Assembly (NCBI GenBank): GCA_002720095.2
Contig: PBGP02000002.1
Coordinates: 38,434-102,433 of the forward strand
From: Methanobacteriota archaeon
GTDB taxonomy: Archaea; Thermoplasmatota; Poseidoniia; Poseidoniales; Poseidoniaceae
DNA length: 64,000 nucleotides
Reading direction: 5' to 3'
Below, piece after piece: positions 29,401-38,126 of the stretch. Below the pieces are notes generated by a model. The model had not been told where the DNA came from, did not search any database, and saw only the letters and a program-made list of their open reading frames with translations. How positions within the stretch are numbered: position 1 is the stretch's first letter; each line of letters opens with the position of its first letter. Position numbers and translations under genes: made by a program.

Positions 29401-30994
29401 AATTTGTATTTTTATTTGCTAGAACCTTAGTGATTAAAAATCCAGCATTATCGTCATAGTTGGGGGGTGGTTCAATGTTTGGAGCACCAGGAGTTGGCAT
29501 AAATGGTATCCACGAATCATTAGAAGTCCCGTTTTCATCAGGTATTAATCCTAGACCGATAGTTGAAGAGTTCCAATGAACTGCTTGAACAACTTTTTCT
29601 TCAGGAGTAATTAACCATAAGACTTCGTAGTAATTTTGTATTAAGAAATCAGTGTGATTTCCAATGATTAAGTACTCTCCAGGGTCTAACAAACCTGTGG
29701 AAGAATTACCCCCTTCTACAACATAATTACTAAGTACAATACTGTTCCAACTACCGTTTCTAATTTTCCAACCTTCAATGTTGATTGGAGAGTTTCCACT
29801 GTTAAAAATTTCAATCCATTCTCCGTTAGGATATGATTTATTGTTGTTTGATTCAGGAAATGCCATTACCTCACTAATTATCAAATCAGAAGTACCATTA
29901 ATAGAATCAACTAAGTTTTGAGGATTTTGCCATCCAGGGGTCATATATGGGGGTCTTACCCAAATAGTTTCAGAAGAACCATTTTGTTGTTCCACCAAAC
30001 TAATTCCTGATGGAGCATTAGTCCACTCAGCGGTATGAGCAAGCGAGCCATCAGATCTTTTTAGACTAATTTTATCTCCACTATTTCTTAAACTAAAACT
30101 AGTAGATCCGTTTAAGCTTAGTACTAGGAATTCATTTGATTCTAGAGTCCAATCACCCTCATTTCGTTCATCAAAATTAATAACAAAGTTTAGTAAATTA
30201 TTAGAATTATCACCACTTTCAAGGAACATACCCCATCCAGACAGGTTTACTGAGTTAGATCCATTGTTGTAAAGTTCTATCCATTCACCGTTTGGCCAAG
30301 CTCTAGAGTCATCACCCATTGGGTTGGGCAAGACTTCGTTCACACAAATATCTGTACAAGGTACTGAGTCGGGAATGGTAGAATTTCCATTAGTTTCGCC
30401 TGGAGTTAATTGATTTGTTTCTACCCAATCAGCAGATGAATCCGTAGAATTTTCAATTAATGATACACCTTCTGAGACTGAATAACTCCAAGTAACTACA
30501 TGTACAGAGTTACCATTTTGGTCAACGAGTGATGCAGAACGTGTGGTTGTTGCTCCGTTATTTGAGAGGCAAAAACCGCATCCAGATCCGTCACCATTTC
30601 TGGCAACTACTAAATATCCTCCTGCAGGAATTAGCATGTCTGTTGCACCTTGCGGTTCAACGATTCTAGATGTGTCGAGCTCCATTTCTCTATTCATGTT
30701 ATCTTTTAGAGACCATCCCGTTAAATCTACGGTGTTCTGGCCATTATTGAATAGTTCTACCCATTCTCCTGCTACCCAATTAGATGAACCAACTGCCCCC
30801 GTTTCACTACTTCCTTGGGCATTGACTAATAATTCGTTAATACATATCTCGGAGGAACAAGATGTCGAGCGGCTATCAACATAATTACTTTCGTTCTTAG
30901 TATATTCATCTAAAATTTGTATTGAAATTAAATTTCCTAACATTAACAAACAAATTACTATTGGTATAATCATTAAATTATATTTTTTTATCAT
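26447..30994 (-). CDS. Secreted/anchored multidomain protein: lamin-tail domains, paired PLD (HKD) domains, TSP3-like repeats, C-terminal TM
   Basis: Lamin-tail-like repeats (INELLVN..GEWVELFNNG..DLTGWSLKD; VNEVLPNP..GEWIELYNNG; ISEVMAFP..GEWIEIFNSG; one degenerate); HKD1 HAKAIVKDNQEVWIGSGN; HKD2 HNKGMIVDKETLLIGSMN; DTDGDG repeats; TM LSLILLFFMGIASVAFVLSIIIFV. Confidence 0.88.
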   Translation of the reverse strand: MIKKYNLMIIPIVICLLMLGNLISIQILDEYTKNESNYVDSRSTSCSSEICINELLVNAQGSSETGAVGSSNWVAGEWVELFNNGQNTVDLTGWSLKDNMNREMELDTSRIVEPQGATDMLIPAGGYLVVARNGDGSGCGFCLSNNGATTTRSASLVDQNGNSVHVVTWSYSVSEGVSLIENSTDSSADWVETNQLTPGETNGNSTIPDSVPCTDICVNEVLPNPMGDDSRAWPNGEWIELYNNGSNSVNLSGWGMFLESGDNSNNLLNFVINFDERNEGDWTLESNEFLVLSLNGSTSFSLRNSGDKISLKRSDGSLAHTAEWTNAPSGISLVEQQNGSSETIWVRPPYMTPGWQNPQNLVDSINGTSDLIISEVMAFPESNNNKSYPNGEWIEIFNSGNSPINIEGWKIRNGSWNSIVLSNYVVEGGNSSTGLLDPGEYLIIGNHTDFLIQNYYEVLWLITPEEKVVQAVHWNSSTIGLGLIPDENGTSNDSWIPFMPTPGAPNIEPPPNYDDNAGFLITKVLANKNTNSNQNCLSFVKITNMDNLSRTLHGWKLSYNGLNFFDSEENIDELIFRDISLDSKESIIIQTGKVWNGNPQDYLLSEGGVEIDYSILDIIDSSLLDLDWWEKTCIHYDSLLSLENPNSTYIDSVALPDSSPPFYGWDGTAINLPNSISNEGRIIFVRGNGCEYLPDTNTSSDWQTHWSKSGRSEFCGNEFQMLNNAKITPMLGPNDSLYQMINWLNDAEFSLHVHMYEFTSLQLAKSLIDAINRGVDTTVVIEKNPYSNYDLSTTRGILYELDNAGANIIWFGGEIDAYAYNHAKAIVKDNQEVWIGSGNFKDSSFPNRQQYETNGEVVLFGQDANREWGIFVNSSDIADKLLKRMAWDENLNLPHVEMYDPNEENFDKPESWSGLPTINLPVDPPLYDIPEFTGDIETKLVTCPDDCADSIISEIRDAESSIYLSLQYLDLDWWYGWSEESNPWGDSIIVSELEKAAERGVAIRLIINEYYSDESPEVQQATNLFNEVWNQTYGLDTAAVMMSAGDGILKLHNKGMIVDKETLLIGSMNWGSNSLLQNREYGLIFKNIDLANYYLSSWEQDWNRLDLWTDTDGDGLPDYWEVAFGLNRTTSIIPGTAISEHSYDPDGDGLNNLEEYENAGNPLSSDTDGDCILDILELAFAQKEGISARNAMKSADANNNNVDDGIETNCGSELTDIDVDTTTDTDGDGVADINDDCPNTSEEFWDLLNVNGCPLDSDSDGIFDYDNSGQILDLCADTMPNTIVDSTGCEIIAEDDLDSDGVIDISDSCLNTPAGLSVDKNGCSDIDNDGIIDPNDKCPGTIPGSIVGSTGCSPSQEKLNEEEDEENRLGNGAAADDKLSLILLFFMGIASVAFVLSIIIFVINRNSPTDEIFADLTNDAVDNAAKELEIPYVDKNESIEYASPILDAVTGMTTSDDEQRQAVFSAPILDGSNSIEYDENGESVDLPGWTKELIESYIADGWTMEQLKEWHNENS

Positions 30995-31013
30995 TTTTTC
31001 ACCTTATTTCTAA

Positions 31014-32531
31014 TTAAATAAATCCGAATGGATCGCCATATTTTTGCATGAATGTATAAATCATAATCGGAACAATAATTATCCCCATTCCGTGACTTCT
31101 TCTAATACCTATTCTAGGTGGCATTAAACCCATGACAGTACCCACAATGAGTACTCCTATACCAATCCATCCCGTAGAAAACCACACCAGTAATGTTACA
31201 AAAATTATGACCGACATTAGCATTGTTTGTAGAGGTATCATTTCATGTAATTTTAGCACACCCTTTCCTACTTGAAACATAATCGGAATGGCTAGTAGTC
31301 CAGAAACGATTGTGACAGTTAGTAGTCTCAAGAAATCTGCAGTGGGTTCTAACTCGTACCATGTGTCGATAGGATACATCATCTTTAGTGCTAATGTCGC
31401 ACCACTTCTTGATCTTCCTATCACGTACAAGAATCCTAGAACACTTACTGTAACAGCAGTGTTTACCGCTGATAAGATTGAGATAATCTCCATATCCCTT
31501 TCTTTGTAAACTTCATCCAATGGAATTTCCTCTGAATCAGCTGCAGCTAGCGCTCTTTCCATAAGATCATCATCACTAATTTCTGGCATTGTCATATTTT
31601 CAAAATCTAAGCCCCATCCTTCTTCACCTCTAGCCCAAGCAGCTAAATTTCTTCCACTCATTACCATTACAGTTGCTTGTGCAGCAGTCATACCAGGTAA
31701 CACAGCCATAACTGTACCAGCTACGCTGGATAGAAAACAAGGAACCATTAATGGCCCAGCAGGAGGCATTTCCCAGTCTTCTTTCTGGGGGGGTAATTCT
31801 TGCGTTGTTGAGTAAATGTCTATTAAATTAGCTATACCAAAAAGTCCAGCTAATGATGGTAATAATAAACTGGCATTTGGCATGCCGACTGGGCTGTATG
31901 CTGGTAATTTAAAAACAGCAAACCCATAAAATCCACAGAGTACGAAATATGCTGTTGCTACAATAAAACCAGTTACTCTTGAATCATCTCCCAACTTGCC
32001 TTTTGTAATACTTTGCATCCATGATGGCCATGGCAATCTGGTCGTTTCTGTTATCAACAAAAGGAAAGAGATAGTCAAAAGTATCCAAGGAAGTGAACTC
32101 CTCATGTCGTCGTATAAATTCAGTTCTGGACCGAAGAAAATCCTGATGAAAATTAATAATGGTAATGTAAGAAATAGCCCTAACTGACTCCCTCTAGCAG
32201 AATAAGCTACTCCCTTAGTTGCTTCACCTGCTAGTAGCATCCTGTGCCCAGGAAGTAAGGATAAAGCTTGATCAGCATCTGGAGCACCTATCAATGCAGA
32301 TGGAATATAATTTAAGAAAGTGTGAACTGTACCGCAAGCGACAATAATCGACGCCACTGCAAACAATGGAATCCCAAGCGCTAGAAATGAGGGGGTTAGT
32401 GAGAGTAAAATTAATGCTACATTATTGACATGAAATCCGGGAATTAAGCCGGTCATAGAACCCAAACCTATTCCAAAGAACATAGATCCTAACATCCATG
32501 CCAAAGATAACCAGTAATCCACTTCAAACAC
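31014..32531 (-). CDS. TctA-like (tripartite tricarboxylate transporter permease family) membrane protein
   Basis: GLGSMTGLIPGFHVNNVALILLSL, GAPDADQALSLLPGHRML, VAGTVMAVLPGMTAAQATVM. Confidence 0.78.
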   Translation of the reverse strand: MFEVDYWLSLAWMLGSMFFGIGLGSMTGLIPGFHVNNVALILLSLTPSFLALGIPLFAVASIIVACGTVHTFLNYIPSALIGAPDADQALSLLPGHRMLLAGEATKGVAYSARGSQLGLFLTLPLLIFIRIFFGPELNLYDDMRSSLPWILLTISFLLLITETTRLPWPSWMQSITKGKLGDDSRVTGFIVATAYFVLCGFYGFAVFKLPAYSPVGMPNASLLLPSLAGLFGIANLIDIYSTTQELPPQKEDWEMPPAGPLMVPCFLSSVAGTVMAVLPGMTAAQATVMVMSGRNLAAWARGEEGWGLDFENMTMPEISDDDLMERALAAADSEEIPLDEVYKERDMEIISILSAVNTAVTVSVLGFLYVIGRSRSGATLALKMMYPIDTWYELEPTADFLRLLTVTIVSGLLAIPIMFQVGKGVLKLHEMIPLQTMLMSVIIFVTLLVWFSTGWIGIGVLIVGTVMGLMPPRIGIRRSHGMGIIIVPIMIYTFMQKYGDPFGFI

Positions 32532-34562
32532 CTATTCTTCTTCTAAAACTTTATTTGTTTCAATATAATTAGTATCTTTATTGTTGTTTAATCTAACATA
32601 AACTAAAAATCCTAAACTTAGAATTGCGAACAAAACGGTCCACATTATTATTGTAAAATAATCTATTTCCTCTGAAGTATTCAACTCACTGGGAACATTA
32701 TTAATTTCAGAAGTGTTATCATTTGTAATATTTTCTTGTTGTATGTCGGAGTTACTAATCTCAGAGATAATGTTTGTAAATGTACTATCACTCAAAGGAT
32801 TTGTGCCCTCTGAAACCTCCTGCCCGTCATCAATTCCGTCTCCATCAGTGTCACTCATCGATGAATTTGTTCCCAATGTTAGTTCATCTTCAAAACTCAG
32901 AAGATCTCCATCAATATCTGGTGACGTGCTATCTAAACACATCTGAATTGAACCAGATTCTGCAGTATTCTTCTGGTATAGTCTTCCAATAAAGGTATAG
33001 GTATTAGATGACCTATTTTCACCCTCATCAAGAATTTCTGAGACATCATAATTCGGATCTAAAGCTACACAGAGTTTTTTATTCGAACCAGGTTGTTCTA
33101 TAAATGCTCCGTCTTCAGTGATGTTTAAATATCCAGAAATATACACTCTAGAACCTCCTAGAGCATCCCAAAACCACGATGTTGGTCCATCAAACCAACT
33201 TAATTCAGATGGAAGAGGTATTGCATAAGTTGGAATTCCGTTTACAGTCCAAAAATCCAGAGGTTCCAAAGTATCTACTTCTAAGACCATTGAAGTTGAT
33301 GAAACATCCCATACTACCTTTCCTTTAACCCGAACTCTTAACCCTTCTTCTAGAAATTTTTCTCTCGATCCACTAAGATGAATATTTAATTCTGTATTTC
33401 TCGTGTTCCATGTGGGTCCGTCTCCTATCGAACCTTCATCATAAGTCGGACTAATAGTTGTAGTTAGCCAACCCTCAACCGTGATAGTTTCATTATTACC
33501 GATCCAGAGGTGTGGGTTATTTACAATTTCAGTTAATGTTTTCGAAGTGATTAAAGTAACAGAACCTGCATCGACTCCCATCATCAGACAATTGTATGAT
33601 TTATCTTCTGGCCACATGAATCGTCCAATCCATGAATCTGTCTTATTAAGTATGGAAGAAGCATTATTTTCTAGTTGGAAACTGCTAGGTGATGCACAAA
33701 TTTTATCATCTTCATTAGGTCCTAAAATCCACCATTCTCCATCAGAGTTTACGGTCATTTTTCCGTATACAGAAACTATACTGTATACTTCATACTGCCA
33801 ACTGGATGGGTCATTCCAATCTAGAGTTCCGATAACACTTTGGTATGAGTTATCTACTTCTATTTCTGTACCTTGTGCATATAATACCCATCTCAAATCA
33901 CGTTCGCTGTAAACTATCGTCCCTGTAACATTAACTTTGGAGCTAGATTCTATCCATGCATCCGTTGAACCAAAAACAATCACTTTTAAAAAATAATTAC
34001 TACCACTATATTCGGGGTGGTCTCTTAAGTCAAAAGTTCCAGTTCTTGAATCTGGATTAATTGTTTTTGAAATGTGGCCACTAATTGTTATCAACTGCCC
34101 AGAATAGTTTTCAGGGTTCATAGATAGAGTAGTCAAATACGAACCAACATTTGTTGACTCTATGACATCTTCTGCTTTCCATGTAACAGATCCACTCCCT
34201 GTTGACATGATATACATGTATCCGCTAAATTCCATTACATCTCCAGCAGCCTCAATAGTCGATCCAACTGGTGGAAGTGGTTGATGTTTCATCCATCTAA
34301 CTTCAACAACACCAGTATCGTCTTGAATAATAATGTCCATTCTTTGATCACCAGAATTCCAGGGATCTTCAATCCAAGATACAATTTTACCGCGAACCTT
34401 AACAACTGAATTCACATGCTCATGTAACTCTTCGATTTCTACAACATCAGGTTCCCTAACCACAGCATACCAATTCATTGTTGCGACTAACAAAACACAG
34501 AAAAAGAACATTGACCATAGTTTGGACATGTTACACCCCAAAGGTTCTAGTATGTTATGCAT
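32532..34562 (-). CDS. Membrane-anchored extracytoplasmic protein with tandem OB-fold-like domains
   Basis: Repeating VVKVRGKI..IIIQDDTGVVEVRW / LITISGHI / RVRVKGKVVW / RVYISGYL strands; C-terminal TM (IIMWTVLFAILSLGFLVYV). Start may be the internal MSKLW. Confidence 0.72.
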   Translation of the reverse strand: MHNILEPLGCNMSKLWSMFFFCVLLVATMNWYAVVREPDVVEIEELHEHVNSVVKVRGKIVSWIEDPWNSGDQRMDIIIQDDTGVVEVRWMKHQPLPPVGSTIEAAGDVMEFSGYMYIMSTGSGSVTWKAEDVIESTNVGSYLTTLSMNPENYSGQLITISGHISKTINPDSRTGTFDLRDHPEYSGSNYFLKVIVFGSTDAWIESSSKVNVTGTIVYSERDLRWVLYAQGTEIEVDNSYQSVIGTLDWNDPSSWQYEVYSIVSVYGKMTVNSDGEWWILGPNEDDKICASPSSFQLENNASSILNKTDSWIGRFMWPEDKSYNCLMMGVDAGSVTLITSKTLTEIVNNPHLWIGNNETITVEGWLTTTISPTYDEGSIGDGPTWNTRNTELNIHLSGSREKFLEEGLRVRVKGKVVWDVSSTSMVLEVDTLEPLDFWTVNGIPTYAIPLPSELSWFDGPTSWFWDALGGSRVYISGYLNITEDGAFIEQPGSNKKLCVALDPNYDVSEILDEGENRSSNTYTFIGRLYQKNTAESGSIQMCLDSTSPDIDGDLLSFEDELTLGTNSSMSDTDGDGIDDGQEVSEGTNPLSDSTFTNIISEISNSDIQQENITNDNTSEINNVPSELNTSEEIDYFTIIMWTVLFAILSLGFLVYVRLNNNKDTNYIETNKVLEEE

Positions 34563-34661
34563 TACTGATGATTAGAAACTAAAATTTTTTCGAAACAGTG
34601 TATGCTGAGATTATTTTCATGCGTAAAAAACATATTGTGAATACTTGACGGTGTACATAGA

Positions 34662-34736
34662 GGGCCCGTAGCTTAGTCCGGTTAGAGCGCTTGGCTCATA
34701 ACCAAGTGGCCGCTGGTTCGAATCCGGCCGGGCCCA
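34662..34736 (+). tRNA. tRNA with CAT anticodon (elongator Met or lysidine/agmatidine-type Ile2), no intron
   Basis: GGGCCCG acceptor pairs CGGGCCC; anticodon arm TTGG-CTCATAA-CCAA; T arm GCTGG-TTCGAAT-CCGGC; discriminator A. Confidence 0.93.
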
Positions 34737-34802
34737 CTTTTAAATCAAATTTTAAATTTTTAAAGAGGTTAAATCCATCAATGATGCTGCAATGGGGAAT
34801 AC

Positions 34803-36995
34803 ATGAGCGGAATGATTATCGCATCTTTTTTACTCTTTATGGGTCTTTTTGCTGGAGTCGGCATGGCGTCTATTTTGGTTAAAAAGGATACAACCGATGA
34901 TTACTTAGTCGCGGGAAGAGGCATGCATCCTGCACTTGCAGCACTTTCTGCAGTTAGCACATGGAATTCCGGGTACATGTTTATTGGATTTATCGGATTT
35001 ACTTACCTAACTGGATACAACGTAATATGGTTAGCATTATTTTCAACAATTGGGCAAGTTCTCGCATGGGCTTGGTTGTACAAATTTATTCAGGAAGAAG
35101 GGCAAGAAAGAGGGGTTAGATCACTTTCATCTCTTGTATCTGAAAAAGCTGGTGCTCCTGAGGCCAAATTAGCCGCTATCCTTTCGGTTTTATTCTTGAG
35201 TATATATGCGGCTGCTCAACTTACTTCAGGGGGTAAAGCACTGTTAGTGATGATGGGCTGGCCTGAAATGACTGGTATTTTGATAGGATTTGTTTTAGTA
35301 GTTGCATATTGTTATGCAGGAGGAATAAGAGCATCAATCTGGACTGATGCAGTTCAATCGTGTGTTATGATTGTTGGTTCAATAATCTTATGTGTAATTG
35401 CATTAAGTGAAGTCGGTGGTTTGTCAGGACTTAATTCAGGGCTTGAAACTCAGAGTTCAGCTCTAACAAGTTTGTGGCCCCAAGATCTTAGATTTGGTTT
35501 TTCAATGTGGGTCTTTGCTTTTTTCCTAGGAGGATTGGGTGTTGCTGGTCAACCACAAGTAGTTTCTAGAGTAATGACATTAGGTTCAGATAATGACAGA
35601 AAACAAGCGATGATTTGGTTTTTCGTTTGGCAAACACCTTTTATTATTATAATGTTCATTATTGGTTTAGTAAGCAGAGTTTTGTTTAATTCAATAAGTG
35701 ATTTTGATCCAGAATTGGGTCTCCCTCAACTTGCAATGGATACTATGCCCGCTATTGGAGTTGGTATGATATTAGCTTCAATTTTTGCTGCGACTATGTC
35801 CACTGCGGATAGTCAGGTTTTGGCTTGTACTGCGGCTATCACAGATGATATCAAACCAGAGTGGAGAGATGACCACAAGACTACCAAAAAAGTCACAATT
35901 GTTGTAGCAATATTTGCGACATTAATTTCGATAGGTGGATTATATATCCCTGGAGGAGACTCAGTATTTCTGTTAGTGGTACTCGCCGTTTACGGACTCG
36001 GTGCTATTTTTATTCCACTCTTAACCATAAGGTGGATGGGATATAAACCTGATTCAACTCATTCATTGATTATGATGAGTTCAGCCTTTGTAGGTGTTAT
36101 ACTGTGGACATTACTAGATTTTGGTGGGGCTAACGGTATTTTCCCCTCTGTCCCAGGAATGGGTTGTGCATTCTTTGCTCACTATTTGATGTGTCAGTTT
36201 AGGGATGAGTCAGATTCTTCATTTTTTGCAAATATTAATATTCCAAAACCTATGTTTGATCAGGGAGTATTTACAATTGTAGTTTTGATTTTACTTTCCG
36301 AAGTGGGCTACATGTTAGTATCTCCAAGTGGTGATAATATGGAAGATACTCCCCGAAATTATCTCATAACAATTAGTGAAGATTTGATTCCATTTTATTC
36401 AGATTCAGAATATGTGGCAGATGGAGAAACATTACAAATACCAATTAATACAGAATCTATTCAATCTTGGCCTAACGGAACAAATGTCGTTGGAATTCGG
36501 GTGCTCTTGACTTTCGGCGAGGATGAGACAAGTAGTGGAATAGGTTGCGCATTAGATGGTGAACCTGCAACAGATATTGTATCAGGAACAATTAGCCATA
36601 GTTTACCAGATTATCCAGATTGGAATTCTAGTGGTTCAAATTTTGATGGAAATGAAGGAGAAGATTTCGTCAGCCTCCCTGGTGGCGGAGACACACCTTC
36701 ATTCATTTTTGGCGACCTTGGATTCTATGCTTGGTCTCTTGCAAACACAAATCTTAGCATCGGAAATTACTCAAAATCTGAAATTGAAACAGTAATTAAT
36801 CTTGGTGATTCAGGACTGGGAGATTATCTTCTTGAAATTAATGTTGATGCTCAAGAGGGAGGAAGTTTTCAGTGTCAGCATACAGATGAGGGAGAACAGA
36901 TAGATTTTGAGATAACTTTAATCACGTGGGATTATGAAATTATGGCATGTGATGGATGTTTAGTGGGTTTCAGCAAGGAAACTGTAATTGATTAA
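34803..36995 (+). CDS. Sodium:solute symporter (SSF) family transporter with C-terminal extracytoplasmic extension
   Basis: DDYLVAGRGMHPALAALSAVSTWNSGYMFIGFIGFTY; AATMSTADSQVLACTAAITDDI; ~200 residues after the last TM. Confidence 0.9.
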   Translation: MSGMIIASFLLFMGLFAGVGMASILVKKDTTDDYLVAGRGMHPALAALSAVSTWNSGYMFIGFIGFTYLTGYNVIWLALFSTIGQVLAWAWLYKFIQEEGQERGVRSLSSLVSEKAGAPEAKLAAILSVLFLSIYAAAQLTSGGKALLVMMGWPEMTGILIGFVLVVAYCYAGGIRASIWTDAVQSCVMIVGSIILCVIALSEVGGLSGLNSGLETQSSALTSLWPQDLRFGFSMWVFAFFLGGLGVAGQPQVVSRVMTLGSDNDRKQAMIWFFVWQTPFIIIMFIIGLVSRVLFNSISDFDPELGLPQLAMDTMPAIGVGMILASIFAATMSTADSQVLACTAAITDDIKPEWRDDHKTTKKVTIVVAIFATLISIGGLYIPGGDSVFLLVVLAVYGLGAIFIPLLTIRWMGYKPDSTHSLIMMSSAFVGVILWTLLDFGGANGIFPSVPGMGCAFFAHYLMCQFRDESDSSFFANINIPKPMFDQGVFTIVVLILLSEVGYMLVSPSGDNMEDTPRNYLITISEDLIPFYSDSEYVADGETLQIPINTESIQSWPNGTNVVGIRVLLTFGEDETSSGIGCALDGEPATDIVSGTISHSLPDYPDWNSSGSNFDGNEGEDFVSLPGGGDTPSFIFGDLGFYAWSLANTNLSIGNYSKSEIETVINLGDSGLGDYLLEINVDAQEGGSFQCQHTDEGEQIDFEITLITWDYEIMACDGCLVGFSKETVID

Positions 36996-37126
36996 CTGAG
37001 ATTATATTCTTAACTAAATATCTCTGAGTAAACTATCTATTGAAATAACTTTAGTTTTAATATTTGACTTAATAAGGGCTAGTTTTCAAGTAAGGGTTAA
37101 GTGTATGTTGGTACTCGGAATATACA

Positions 37127-38056
37127 GTGAATACAATGCGTGTCGTTAGGTTACCTCTATTTTTACTAAGTATCTATGCAATTAGCGTGCTATCTATGGC
37201 AGCCCCAGCAGCCGCACAGTCTCCAAATCCCGATATTGATATTCAATGTTCTCCTTCGAACATTCCAATCGATGTATATCCTGGATCAACTAGAGTCGGA
37301 ATAACATATTGTACTGCAACAAATCCAACTGGATATTCTGAGACCGTAAGAATAACAATTACTAGCGGAGGACTTGCATTTGCAGGCCCAGGTTCAGTTA
37401 CAGTTGGAGCAACCTCTTCTATAACCTTTGAAGTTACAGTAAGAGGAGATCTAAGGATGCCAGAGACTACTCGTGTAGTATCTATTGCTGGAACTGTCGA
37501 AACATTCAACGGTGCACCTAATCCTAACCCAGTACAAAAAACTGCTAATGTAATGGTCGTAGTTAAGCAATTCAGTAGGTTACAAGTTGAAGCATCGGAA
37601 CCATTCAAACAATTAAGGCCTAAGGTTGACTATTACTTTGAATTCAAAGTATACAATCAAGGTAATGCATTAGACAAATTCAATATTGAAGTTGCTAACA
37701 GAGATGAACTTGAAGAAGCAGGTTTCCAGATATCTTTGCCATTGATTTCTACTGAAATTGATGCACAAGCACCAGCACAGAAAGTTAACGTTTTAACTAG
37801 AACTCCAAAGATTCAAGGATGGACAGATAATTATTACCAATTGCAGTTTAAAGCAACAAGTGATTTCTCGGTAAGAACTGAAGGAATCCCGAATTATCAA
37901 ACACAGATGGTTACGGTTTACGTTAGAGGTGTCTATCTTCCTGGTTTTGAAATAATCCCTACACTGTCAATGTTTGCTTTAGCTGCAGCAGTAGCTTATC
38001 GCAGATCTGATGATGATGTTGAGCAAATTGAAAAACTTGCAGATGTGGACAATTGA
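37127..38056 (+). CDS. Secreted/anchored Ig-like-fold protein (C-terminal TM)
   Basis: Signal peptide ...SMAAPAAAQS; NEW3/CARDB-like text VYNQGNALDKFNIEV; C-terminal FEIIPTLSMFALAAAVAYRR. Confidence 0.7.
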   Translation: MNTMRVVRLPLFLLSIYAISVLSMAAPAAAQSPNPDIDIQCSPSNIPIDVYPGSTRVGITYCTATNPTGYSETVRITITSGGLAFAGPGSVTVGATSSITFEVTVRGDLRMPETTRVVSIAGTVETFNGAPNPNPVQKTANVMVVVKQFSRLQVEASEPFKQLRPKVDYYFEFKVYNQGNALDKFNIEVANRDELEEAGFQISLPLISTEIDAQAPAQKVNVLTRTPKIQGWTDNYYQLQFKATSDFSVRTEGIPNYQTQMVTVYVRGVYLPGFEIIPTLSMFALAAAVAYRRSDDDVEQIEKLADVDN

Positions 38057-38126
38057 AATAATTTCTGCACTATCGACAATTCATTTGATAAACCTTTACC
38101 CACAGTGCATTATACAGAGGGATTGA

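Noticed and set aside
34737-34802. T-rich stretch after the tRNA as an ncRNA or terminator
   Set aside because: Consistent with ordinary AT-rich spacer and possible tRNA transcription termination; no stem or conserved structure evident.
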